A stretch of DNA of 64,000 nt from Arthrobacter sp. D5-1 (GTDB lineage: Bacteria; Actinomycetota; Actinomycetes; Actinomycetales; Micrococcaceae). Positions 9,254 to 17,176 of this stretch are shown one piece after another. The position numbers and the translations under genes are program-made. The notes under the pieces were generated by a model that saw nothing but the letters and a program-made list of their open reading frames with translations, did not search any database and was not told the origin of the DNA. Each line of letters starts with the position of its first letter. Position 1 is the first letter of the stretch. The stretch spans positions 2,294,001 to 2,358,000 of the forward strand of contig NZ_CP014571.1 in the NCBI RefSeq assembly GCF_017357425.1, written 5' to 3'.

Positions 9254-9477
9254 GGATGGTCCTTTCGGAGCGGTCAGATTCGGGGCCCACAGTCCACGGC
9301 CCGCGGACCGCCGTCCGCCGCACACTGGTGGGCCCAGAATATTGCACGGGTGCGACTCTCCGGAAGGGCAGGTTTCGGGGCCGACAGTGTTGCCAAAGCC
9401 AACGGACAGGCTCACAGTGGGTTACGTCAGGTCACTAACACGATCAGGGAACCGTGTATCCGCCGTGGAGGTCAACC

Positions 9478-10944
9478 ATGAGCACCACATCCGACGACGT
9501 CTACCAAGCTTCACCCCCGGACGAAGAACCACAGCTCAAGCGGGTTCTGGGGCCCAAACTCCTGCTCCTCTTCATCGTGGGCGACATTCTCGGAGCGGGC
9601 GTTTACGCAGTCACCGGGACGATGGCGGGGACGGTGGGCGGCATTGTCTGGTTGCCGTTCCTTCTGGCCTTTATTGTGGCGACGCTGACGGCTTTTTCCT
9701 ACTTGGAACTGGTGACGCAGTACCCTCAGGCGGCGGGCGCGGCGCTGTATACGCACAAGGCATTCGGGATCCACTTTGTCACGTTCCTTGTGGCGTTCGC
9801 CGTGGTGTGTTCCGGCATCACCAGCGCATCAACGTCCGCGAATGTCCTCGCCCAGAATCTGTTCGGAGGTCTGGAAGTCAACGGGTGGATGGGCGCGCCT
9901 GACAAAGGAATGATCACACTGGTCGCAATGGCATTCATGCTGTTGCTGGCAGTAATTAACCTCCGCGGGGTTGGCGAAAGCGTGAAGTTCAACGTGGTGC
10001 TGACCTCGGTTGAGGTACTCGCCCTGTGCATTGTGATCGGCGTCGGGTTCTTCGTGATGGCGCAGGGAACAGGCAACATCCAGGAAATCACGGTGTTCAC
10101 CGACTACCAGGACAAGGGGCTGTTCCTGGCTGTTACAGCCGCCACGTCCATTGCCTTTTTTGCCATGGTTGGATTCGAGGACTCCGTGAACATGGTGGAG
10201 GAGACCAAGAACCCGGAGCGCATCTTTCCCCGAACCATGTTGACGGGCCTCGGTATCGCAGTGTTGCTCTACATGCTGGTAGCGGTGTCGGTTGTCAGTG
10301 TGTTGTCACCCACCGAATTGGGGGAGATCAGGGAATCCGAAGGGGCGGCACTCCTCGAGGTCGTCCACAAGGGCTCCCCGGATTTCCCGATCGATAAGAT
10401 CTTTCCGTTCCTGGCAGTCTTTGCGGTGGCCAACACTGCCTTGATCAACATGCTGATGGCGAGCCGGCTGATCTATGGGATGGCCCGCCAGCATGTCCTG
10501 CCGCGCGGCCTTGGCAAGGTGCTGCCCGGACGCCGTTCACCGTGGGCCGGCATCACTTTCTCCACCGTCCTGGCCCTGGGACTGATCTGGTACGTCAGCA
10601 TCGATCCGGACAGCAACATCGTGGCCAACCTGTCGGGGACAACCGCTTTTCTGCTGTTGTGCGTCTTCACCGTGGTCAACGTGGCGTGCGTGGTGCTCCG
10701 CCGCAAGAGGCACCCGGACCGCAAGGTCTTTTTCACCTCGCCCGGTCAGTTGCCGTGGGTGGCCGCCATCCTCTGCGCCTTCCTCGCTGGTCCCTGGGTG
10801 GGCAGGAACCCCATACAGTACCAAGTGGCCGGCGGGCTCATGGCCATTGGTGTCGTGCTCTGGTTCATCACGTGGCTGATCACCAGAAAGTCCACTCCGT
10901 CAGCAGGGCCACGCGACCGGGAGCAGGGAACTCCTTCCGGATGA
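9478..10944 (+). CDS. APC-superfamily amino acid permease
   Basis: The protein has 488 residues and about 12-14 predicted membrane helices. GDILGAGVYAVTGTMAG near residue 40 is the unwound first helix that binds substrate in APC transporters, and the helix-6 region reads AFFAMVGFEDSVNMVEETKNPER. The ATG at 9478 is preferred to 9454 because GGAGG lies upstream and the protein then starts in a polar cytoplasmic tail. The substrate is probably an amino acid or amine. A DinB-family gene follows 16 bases later and is probably co-transcribed. It is divergent from the metallo-beta-lactamase-fold gene across 224 bp. Confidence 0.88.
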   Translation: MSTTSDDVYQASPPDEEPQLKRVLGPKLLLLFIVGDILGAGVYAVTGTMAGTVGGIVWLPFLLAFIVATLTAFSYLELVTQYPQAAGAALYTHKAFGIHFVTFLVAFAVVCSGITSASTSANVLAQNLFGGLEVNGWMGAPDKGMITLVAMAFMLLLAVINLRGVGESVKFNVVLTSVEVLALCIVIGVGFFVMAQGTGNIQEITVFTDYQDKGLFLAVTAATSIAFFAMVGFEDSVNMVEETKNPERIFPRTMLTGLGIAVLLYMLVAVSVVSVLSPTELGEIRESEGAALLEVVHKGSPDFPIDKIFPFLAVFAVANTALINMLMASRLIYGMARQHVLPRGLGKVLPGRRSPWAGITFSTVLALGLIWYVSIDPDSNIVANLSGTTAFLLLCVFTVVNVACVVLRRKRHPDRKVFFTSPGQLPWVAAILCAFLAGPWVGRNPIQYQVAGGLMAIGVVLWFITWLITRKSTPSAGPRDREQGTPSG

Positions 10945-10960
10945 ATCACCAGGAGCTGCT

Positions 10961-11524
10961 GTGAACGATCAAGCAGGCACCACCGAACCGGTCAACACGG
11001 AGCCTCCGCTGGACGGCGATGAAGCCGCCACCCTGATGGGCTTCCTTGAGCGACAGAGAGCGACGTTTGCCTGGAAGACGGAGGGACTTGACCGGGACGG
11101 CCTGAGGGCCCGGCACGCTCCGTCGTCGTTGACTTTGGGTGGGCTGCTCAAGCACTTGGCCCGCTTCGAGGACGATATGTCCACCGAGTGGCTCCATGGC
11201 CGCAGGCAACTTCCCCCGTGGAACGCAGTTGACTGGGACGCCGACCCCGACTGGGACTGGAATTCCGCTGCCGGAGACCCGCCGGAGGAGCTGTATGAAA
11301 GGTGGCGTGACGCTGTTGCCCGCTCCAGGGTCTTGTTCGAAGCAGCTATGGCAGAAGGCGGCCCGTCCCGGCAAGGCACCATCGCGTCCCGTCCGGACAT
11401 CGAGTTGCCCAGCCTGCGCTACATCCTCCTGAACATGATTGAGGAATACGCCCGGCACAATGGCCACGCGGACCTTATCCGCGAATCTGTGGACGGTCTC
11501 GTGGGGCAAGACCCGCCCGGCTGA
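10961..11524 (+). CDS. DinB/DUF664-family four-helix-bundle protein
   Basis: The protein has 187 residues and starts at GTG 10961 with AGGAG upstream. LLKHLARFEDDMSTEWLHGR and LNMIEEYARHNGHADLIRE carry the two histidine-containing helices expected of the DinB/YfiT-like fold, which binds a divalent metal with a His triad. In actinobacteria relatives act as thiol-dependent (mycothiol or bacillithiol) transferases in detoxification, or have no known role. It sits just behind the amino acid permease gene and may belong to the same transcript. The family is clear; the function is unknown. Confidence 0.85.
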   Translation: MNDQAGTTEPVNTEPPLDGDEAATLMGFLERQRATFAWKTEGLDRDGLRARHAPSSLTLGGLLKHLARFEDDMSTEWLHGRRQLPPWNAVDWDADPDWDWNSAAGDPPEELYERWRDAVARSRVLFEAAMAEGGPSRQGTIASRPDIELPSLRYILLNMIEEYARHNGHADLIRESVDGLVGQDPPG

Positions 11525-11630
11525 GGCTGCGTCCAGCAACGTGCTCTGGAGGGTTCCGCGAAAAAGATCATCATGCTTACTATTGTGGAGCGCTTGAAGT
11601 CAGAGCTGAACACCACACATTGGAGCGGAT

Positions 11631-11840
11631 ATGGCACTGGGCAAGGGAACGCGCGTGGAGTGGAACACCTCCCAAGGCAAAACGCACGGGAAGATTGTGG
11701 AGAAGAAGACCAGCGACTTCGAATTGGACGGCAATACCCACCGAGCTACTGAAGACGAGCCGCAGTACGTGGTGGAATCAGACAAGACCGGCGCGCGGGC
11801 GGCCCACAAAGGCTCCGCCCTGACCGAAAAGAACCAGTGA
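11631..11840 (+). CDS. DUF2945 (HVA-TUDOR) small protein
   Basis: The protein has 69 residues. KGTRVEWNTSQGKTHGKIVEKK followed by TEDEPQYVVESDKTGARAAHKGSAL is the full pattern of DUF2945, a small SH3/Tudor-like barrel once called hypervirulence-associated. The role in bacteria is unknown; members are often encoded beside stress genes. The stop is separated by one base from the ATG of the flavoprotein gene that follows, so the two are almost certainly translated from one message. Confidence 0.85.
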   Translation: MALGKGTRVEWNTSQGKTHGKIVEKKTSDFELDGNTHRATEDEPQYVVESDKTGARAAHKGSALTEKNQ

Positions 11841-11841
11841 T

Positions 11842-13038
11842 ATGTCCCATCAGCACGATGTAGTCATCATCGGCGGGGGCAATGCGGGAGTCTCCCTTGC
11901 GGCCCGGCTGAGCAGATACGGGGTCAAGAACATTGGCCTCATTGAACCCAAGGACCATCACCTCTATCAGCCTCTGTTCTCCCACATCGCCGGCGGCAGG
12001 GCTGCGGTCAAGGAAGCCACCCGCAGCCAGGCATCCGTGATGCCCCGGGTGGTTGCCTGGATCAAAGACCATGCGGTGGACGTGGACACCACGGCCAACA
12101 TGGTGATGCTGGCCTCAGGCAGCACCGTGGGCTATCAACATCTGGTGGTGTGTCCGGGACTCCAGTACCGGTGGGATTCAGTGCCGGGCTTGGCCGAGGC
12201 TGTCCATTCGCCGTACGGTGCGTCCCACTATGAATTCGAGCTCGCACCCAAGGCCTGGTCACTCCTGAGCAGTATCCGGTCCGGCACAGTGGTTTTTACC
12301 ATGCCGTCAGGACCTGTTAAGTGTGGGGGCGCCAGTCAGAAGCCGATGTACCTGGCGTGCGACTACTGGCGCGAGCAAGGTGTCCTGGACAAGATCCGCG
12401 TGGTGATGGTGCAGCCATATCCCACCGTATTCGGCATCCCCGAGGTGGACAGGGAGCTTGAGCGGAAAATTGCTGAATACGGCATTGAGCTCCGGACAAA
12501 CAGCGAATTGGTGGCCGTGGACGCTGCCAGCAGGCAAGCGACCATCCGCAACAACGTCACCAACACCACTGAGGAGCTGGGGTACGACGTCCTGAACGCC
12601 GTCCCACCCCAGTCTGCGCCGGAGTGGCTCAGAGCTACGGATCTTCCAGCCCCTGGTGGGCAGGACGGGTTCGTCCACGTGGACACCGAAACATTGCGCC
12701 ACGTCCGCCACTCCAACGTGTGGTCCCTGGGCGACGCTGCAGCCACCACCAACTCCAAGGCCGGCGGTGCCCTGCGCAAGCAGACCAAGGTGCTGGCGAA
12801 GAACCTCGTGGCGGCTCGCCAGGGAAAGCCGCCCGCGATGAAGTACGACGGCTATTCCGTGTGCCCCTTCACTGTTTCGCGCACCACGGTGGTCTTCGCT
12901 GAATTCGACGACCACTATCGCCCTATGCCTACCATCCCGAAAGTGCCCACGTGGAAGGAAAGCCGGGTGTCGTGGTGGGTGGACCGCATCATGTTCCCCC
13001 AGGTCTACTGGCACATGATCCTCAAGGGCAGGGCTTAA
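11842..13038 (+). CDS. Sulfide:quinone oxidoreductase-like FAD flavoprotein
   Basis: The protein has 398 residues. GGGNAGVSLAARL (residues about 11-23) is the FAD dinucleotide-binding motif and NVWSLGDAAATTNSKAGGAL is the second flavin motif near the C-terminus. Two cysteines sit where eukaryotic-type SQR places its redox pair: VKCGGASQKPMYLA mid-protein and YSVCPFT near the C-terminus. SQRs pass electrons from sulfide to the membrane quinone pool and are peripheral membrane enzymes. The nearly isologous placement of both cysteines supports sulfide or persulfide oxidation over NADH dehydrogenase activity, but this was not tested. It is coupled to the DUF2945 gene upstream. Confidence 0.8.
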   Translation: MSHQHDVVIIGGGNAGVSLAARLSRYGVKNIGLIEPKDHHLYQPLFSHIAGGRAAVKEATRSQASVMPRVVAWIKDHAVDVDTTANMVMLASGSTVGYQHLVVCPGLQYRWDSVPGLAEAVHSPYGASHYEFELAPKAWSLLSSIRSGTVVFTMPSGPVKCGGASQKPMYLACDYWREQGVLDKIRVVMVQPYPTVFGIPEVDRELERKIAEYGIELRTNSELVAVDAASRQATIRNNVTNTTEELGYDVLNAVPPQSAPEWLRATDLPAPGGQDGFVHVDTETLRHVRHSNVWSLGDAAATTNSKAGGALRKQTKVLAKNLVAARQGKPPAMKYDGYSVCPFTVSRTTVVFAEFDDHYRPMPTIPKVPTWKESRVSWWVDRIMFPQVYWHMILKGRA

Positions 13039-13086
13039 GGACGAGTCCATTCCCACCACGTCAGCCAGGCAGCTGCGGGTTCCCGG

Positions 13087-13980
13087 CTAGGGGGTGGGGC
13101 TGCCACCGTTGACGTTGAGGGTTTCGCCAACTACGTAGCTGGATTCGGGCGAAGCGAGGAATACGTACGCCGGGGCAAGCTCTGCCGGCTGGCCGGCGCG
13201 GCCCAGGGGAGTGGAGTGCCCGAACTCCGGCAAGGCCTCTTTGGGCTGGCCGCTGCTCACCTGCAGCGGGGTCCAGATGGGACCGGGTGCCACCGCGTTG
13301 ACCCTGATGCCCTTGGGGGCCAGCTGCTGGGCCAGGCCCTTCGTGAAATTGTTGATGCTGGCCTTCGTGGTGGCATAGTCCACCAGTGTGGGCGAAGGGT
13401 TGTAAGCCTGGATCGATGTGGTGTTGATAATGGTTGAACCAGCGGGCAGGTGGGGCAGTGCAGCCTTGGTCAGCCAGAACATCGCGTACACATTGGTCTT
13501 TAGTGTGTGGTCGAATTGCTCGTCGGTGATGCCTGCGAGGTCTTCCTGTGCCACTTGCTTGCCTGCGTTGTTGACCAGGATGTCCACTCCGCCCAAGACC
13601 GCGATGGCGGTATCCACCAGCTCCTGGCATGTAGCGGAGTCTTTGAGATCGCCTGGCACCTTGACGGCTTTGCGGCCTGCGGCTTCAATAATGCCGGCGA
13701 TCCGGGCGGCATCTTCTTCCTCTTCGGGAAGGTAGGAAAGCACGACGTCGGCACCCTCCCGCGCGAAGGCAATGGCGGTCGCCGCGCCGATGCCCGAGTC
13801 CGCGCCGGTGACGATCGCCCTGCGGCCATCCAGCCGACCGGTTCCGCGGTAGGTTTCCTCACCAAGATCCGCTGTGGGCGTCAAATCTGCGTCCAGTCCC
13901 GGCTCGGGTTGGTGCTGTTTCGGCGGGGAGATTTTTTCGTAGGCGGTGACAGGGTTTCGGAACGTGTACTGATCAGTCAT
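13087..13980 (-). CDS. SDR-family oxidoreductase (YhdF/YghA-like)
   Basis: The protein has 297 residues. Residues 1-50 are the extra N-terminal arm of the stress-type SDR subgroup (general stress protein 39, YghA). The NAD(P)-binding motif TGADSGIGAATA, the NNAG motif, and the catalytic Ser with YATTK (Tyr-x-x-x-Lys) follow in order. A short C-terminal VNGGSPTP closes the fold. Substrates of this subgroup are not settled; aldehydes and alcohols are likely. The ATG is preceded by AGGAGG. It is monocistronic as far as can be seen. Confidence 0.9.
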   Translation of the reverse strand: MTDQYTFRNPVTAYEKISPPKQHQPEPGLDADLTPTADLGEETYRGTGRLDGRRAIVTGADSGIGAATAIAFAREGADVVLSYLPEEEEDAARIAGIIEAAGRKAVKVPGDLKDSATCQELVDTAIAVLGGVDILVNNAGKQVAQEDLAGITDEQFDHTLKTNVYAMFWLTKAALPHLPAGSTIINTTSIQAYNPSPTLVDYATTKASINNFTKGLAQQLAPKGIRVNAVAPGPIWTPLQVSSGQPKEALPEFGHSTPLGRAGQPAELAPAYVFLASPESSYVVGETLNVNGGSPTP

Positions 13981-14123
13981 GATGGTCCTCCTGTTGTCTA
14001 CGGGAGAAGCGCTGCGGGTATCGCGCCCCTAAAGCTAAGGAAGCTTATGAATCCACACTAAGCACGCCTGAGGTCAGGTGCAAAACCGGGTGGTGTGTCC
14101 CTGCTGCCCGACGCTGGCTGCGC

Positions 14124-15398
14124 CTAGGTGCTGCTGCCGGAAGCGCCCGACGGCGGGAGGTCGCCGTCGTGCTTCTGTTTGACTCGGCGTGGACTGCTGT
14201 CGGCCGGCAGTGCCGCCGCAGGGGCCGTTGTGGCCCCGCGCTGGAGTTGCAGCAGGGCCAGCAGGGGGAACAACAGGACGGAGAGCATGCCGGCGCCGAC
14301 AAGTGCGGAGGAGATTCCGCTGGTGATGAATCCCTGCTCCCGTCCGATGGTGGTTACGGCCACGATGATGGGCAGCCCCGTTGCCCCGAACAGCAGGATT
14401 GCCCGCTTATGGGCCCATGTCGAGCCCCGGGGCGCCGCCAGCAAGGACGGCAGGCCGCGGATGACCAGCAGGAGCACCAGGAACAGCGGGACCAAAGCGA
14501 GGGTAGCAGGGCTTGACGTCAACGCGCCGAGATCAAAATCAATACCGGTATCTATGAAGAAGATGGGCACCAGGAATCCGAAGGCGACCGCATCGATTTT
14601 TGTTTCAATGACTCTTCGGTCAGCTTCGGGAGCACGCGCGATGGTTACCTGCCAGAGGACGCCGGCCGCGAAGGCACCCAGCAGCATGTCCAGCCCCAGC
14701 ACCATGCTCAGGACAACCAACGAGCTGAGGACCAGCATGATGGACCGCATGGCGAATTGGCTGCTGGTGTGGAGGGTCCTGGTGACCTGGGCGTGGAAGA
14801 GAGTGTGCCGTGCTTTTGAAGCGAAGTAGATGGATACGCCGGTCAGGAGGACAAATCCCAACAACACCACTGAAGCCGTTCCCACTTGCTTCCCGGAGAA
14901 GAAGAGTGAAATCGCAATCAGGGGACCAAACTCGCCTACGGCGCCCAGGGCTGCAACGGCAGTGCCGACGGGAGATGTGGATTCGCCCGCATCGCGGATG
15001 ATGGGCAGCAAGGTTCCCAATGCTGTGGAGCACAAGGCCACTCCAATGATCACGGCGGCCTCGGGGGCGGGAGCCAGCACAAAGCCGGCGCCGACTCCGG
15101 CTGCCAGGGAGATCACCCATCCCGCGGAAGCACGTTTGATGGGGCGCCCGCGGATTGCCGTGAAGTCGATTTCGTTCCCTGCAACGAAAAACAGCATCGC
15201 CAGCCCAAAATCAGCCAAGGTGTCGGTGAACGGAGTGGATTCGATCCAGCCCAGCAGGCTGGGGCCAAACAGGATCCCCAGGACAATTTCGAAGACCACG
15301 ATCGGCACCTTGATCACGGGATCAAGCAGCCGAACGGCTAGGGGAGCTGCAACTGCCAACGCTGCGATGAGGACCAGTGACGCGGACAGGCCTTGCAT
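14124..15398 (-). CDS. Kef/CPA2-type cation:proton antiporter
   Basis: The protein has 424 residues with about 12 membrane helices and no cytoplasmic RCK or TrkA domain. The N-terminal helices VPIVVFEIVLGILFGPSLLG and LADFGLAMLFFVAGNEIDF are the Na+/H+ exchanger family core, and acidic residues in IFFIDTGIDFDLGAL sit in the transport helices. It should exchange K+ or Na+ for protons across the inner membrane. The start at 15398 is chosen because it is one base from the stop of the upstream polymerase gene (TGACATG), indicating coupling; the longer reading adds 19 charged residues. The C-terminal tail is short and basic. Confidence 0.85.
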   Translation of the reverse strand: MQGLSASLVLIAALAVAAPLAVRLLDPVIKVPIVVFEIVLGILFGPSLLGWIESTPFTDTLADFGLAMLFFVAGNEIDFTAIRGRPIKRASAGWVISLAAGVGAGFVLAPAPEAAVIIGVALCSTALGTLLPIIRDAGESTSPVGTAVAALGAVGEFGPLIAISLFFSGKQVGTASVVLLGFVLLTGVSIYFASKARHTLFHAQVTRTLHTSSQFAMRSIMLVLSSLVVLSMVLGLDMLLGAFAAGVLWQVTIARAPEADRRVIETKIDAVAFGFLVPIFFIDTGIDFDLGALTSSPATLALVPLFLVLLLVIRGLPSLLAAPRGSTWAHKRAILLFGATGLPIIVAVTTIGREQGFITSGISSALVGAGMLSVLLFPLLALLQLQRGATTAPAAALPADSSPRRVKQKHDGDLPPSGASGSST

Positions 15399-15399
15399 G

Positions 15400-16644
15400 T
15401 CAGGCCCCGGGCCGTCCGGGCCATGTCTTGCCCGCCCAAGGATCGTAGTCGGCAAGGAGTTCCTCCTGCGGCGGGCGCCCGCTGTCGGGAACGTGCTGCA
15501 GGTTGATCCGAACCCTGTACCAGAGCGAGCTGGATCCCCTCATCCCGTCAATAAGGACATCTGCCGGGTGCAAAGCGGAGACGACGTCCGGGTGCCGTTC
15601 TTTCCATTCCTCCAGCGCTGCGAGGGCTTCTGGTTTCGTTTTGGTGCGGGCCACCTCGATGAGTGGCATCGTGGGCATCCGGCGGCCTGAGCCGTCCCCG
15701 CTTCGCGGAGCCTTTTCTGCCGGGCCGAGCTCGGCAGCCAACGCCAGCAGCCCGTCGAGTGACCCCACGGCGTGGTCGATGCCGGCGTGGGGATCACCCA
15801 CATCGGCATAGCGGCCAGGGACAGTGAGGACCGTGAACTGGTCCGGCCGGGCTGAGCGTACTTCTGCCCAGGTCAGTGGAGTTGAGACGCGGGCATCGGG
15901 GAGTGACCGGACCGAATAGGCGGAGGCAACGGTGCGGTCCTTGGCGTTCTGGTTGAAGTCGACGAACACGCTTTCACCCCGTTCCTCTTTCCACCACCTG
16001 GCGGTGGCGAGTCCCGGTGCGCGGTTCTCCACCTCCCTGGCCAGGGTTTCGGCGGCGAGCCGGACCTCGCGGTAGGACCAGTGCGGCGCGATCCGCACCA
16101 GGATGTGAAGCCCGCGCGAACCGCTCGTCTTCGGCCATCCCACCAACCCCACGTCGTCGAGGACGTCCTGTGCGACGTACGCGGTGTCCACGATCTGCGA
16201 CCAATCCACACCCGGCATGGGGTCGAGGTCCACGCGAAGCTCGTCAGGGTGCTCAAGGTCCTCGGCGCGGACGGGGTGTGGATTGAGGTCCAGGCAGCCA
16301 AGGTTCACTACCCAGGCCAAGCCCGCGGCATCCCGGATGACCGTTTCTTCAGCGGAGGTTCCGGAGGAGTAGTGGAGCGTAGCTGTGTCGATGAACGGCG
16401 GATGGTTTTCCGGCACGCGCTTTTGGAAGAACGGCTCTGCATCGATGCCTTTGGGGAAGCGCTTGAGGACCATCGGCCGGCCGCCGGCTCCCCTCAGCGC
16501 ACCATCGGCCACTTCAAGGTAGTAGCGGACCAGATCGAGTTTAGTCAGCCCGGGTTCCGGGAAAACCACTTTGTCCGGATTCGAGACACGAACCTCGGCA
16601 CCGTCAATGTCAAGAATCTCCGCGGGGGTCTTGGAGGGGCTCAT
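15400..16644 (-). CDS. LigD-type polymerase/primase domain protein (stand-alone, archaeo-eukaryotic primase fold)
   Basis: The protein has 414 residues and matches the polymerase domain of bacterial LigD without ligase or phosphoesterase domains. VDLDPMPG holds the two metal-binding aspartates, SGSRGLHIL is the nucleotide-binding loop with the conserved histidine, and FVDFNQNAKDRT contributes the third aspartate. About 110 extra C-terminal residues (from about 305) are an appendage with no clear family. LigD polymerases fill gaps during non-homologous end joining, usually with Ku and a ligase, neither of which is in this window. The downstream antiporter gene is translationally coupled. A second paralogue lies at 61311-62336. 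Confidence 0.9.
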   Translation of the reverse strand: MSPSKTPAEILDIDGAEVRVSNPDKVVFPEPGLTKLDLVRYYLEVADGALRGAGGRPMVLKRFPKGIDAEPFFQKRVPENHPPFIDTATLHYSSGTSAEETVIRDAAGLAWVVNLGCLDLNPHPVRAEDLEHPDELRVDLDPMPGVDWSQIVDTAYVAQDVLDDVGLVGWPKTSGSRGLHILVRIAPHWSYREVRLAAETLAREVENRAPGLATARWWKEERGESVFVDFNQNAKDRTVASAYSVRSLPDARVSTPLTWAEVRSARPDQFTVLTVPGRYADVGDPHAGIDHAVGSLDGLLALAAELGPAEKAPRSGDGSGRRMPTMPLIEVARTKTKPEALAALEEWKERHPDVVSALHPADVLIDGMRGSSSLWYRVRINLQHVPDSGRPPQEELLADYDPWAGKTWPGRPGA

Positions 16645-17176
16645 GCGGTCACGCTAGCAACGAACGGCTGTCCCAGCCAGAGGAATCGGAGAAAAAGTGG
16701 TTCCATGCTGTTGCCGGGGCCACTACATTTACGGAACTGGCATTTATAGTAGCGAAAACGTCTTCTCCAAACCCCGAAAAAACCAGAGGTACCCAGGCGT
16801 TTACCCCGCGGGGTGTATCCGTAGCGGTGGAATGCACATTGACGTTTTGAAGGCACATTGATGAAACAAATTTGTCCCGGCATCTATTATGTCTGCCCGG
16901 AAGGCTCACTAATGAAAGGGGAATGGATGGGGCTGGGTCTGGACCTTCGACAGAAATTGGCAAAGGTAAATGTCGAGACGGTTAACGGGAGGTTTTTCAC
17001 GTTTTCTTGAATGACGAGGCCGAATTCATCCCCTGCCCCGGAACGCCTGGTAAGCATGGCGGAACGCCTCTTCGAGACGCGTTTGGCGGCCTGGAGGCAT
17101 CCAGCCGCCGCCAAGGCAATCCGGCTATATTTGGCCATGTCAGCCCACCACCATCCACTGAGGGAGTCTGCACACT
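16645..17176. other. 532-base intergenic region with short palindrome and direct repeat
   Basis: No convincing gene is seen here; the AT content is visibly higher than in the neighbours. It holds a perfect 12-base palindrome ACCCCGCGGGGT (16803-16814) and the direct repeat GCACATTGA at 16834-16842 and 16853-16861, 19 bases apart start to start. It lies between the start of the polymerase-domain gene (minus strand) and the start of poxB (plus strand), so it probably carries both promoters. A short open frame at 16861-17010 is listed separately. Confidence 0.5.
16861..17010 (+). CDS. Possible small ORF of 49 codons
   Basis: An ATG at 16861 is preceded by GAAGG with suitable spacing and opens 49 codons ending in TGA at 17008-17010. 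The peptide has two cysteines (residues 5 and 12) and no recognisable domain. Third-position GC is about 27 of 49 codons, much lower than in neighbouring genes, which argues against a long-standing coding role. It could be a leader peptide for poxB, a young ORF or chance. Confidence 0.2.
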   Translation: MKQICPGIYYVCPEGSLMKGEWMGLGLDLRQKLAKVNVETVNGRFFTFS

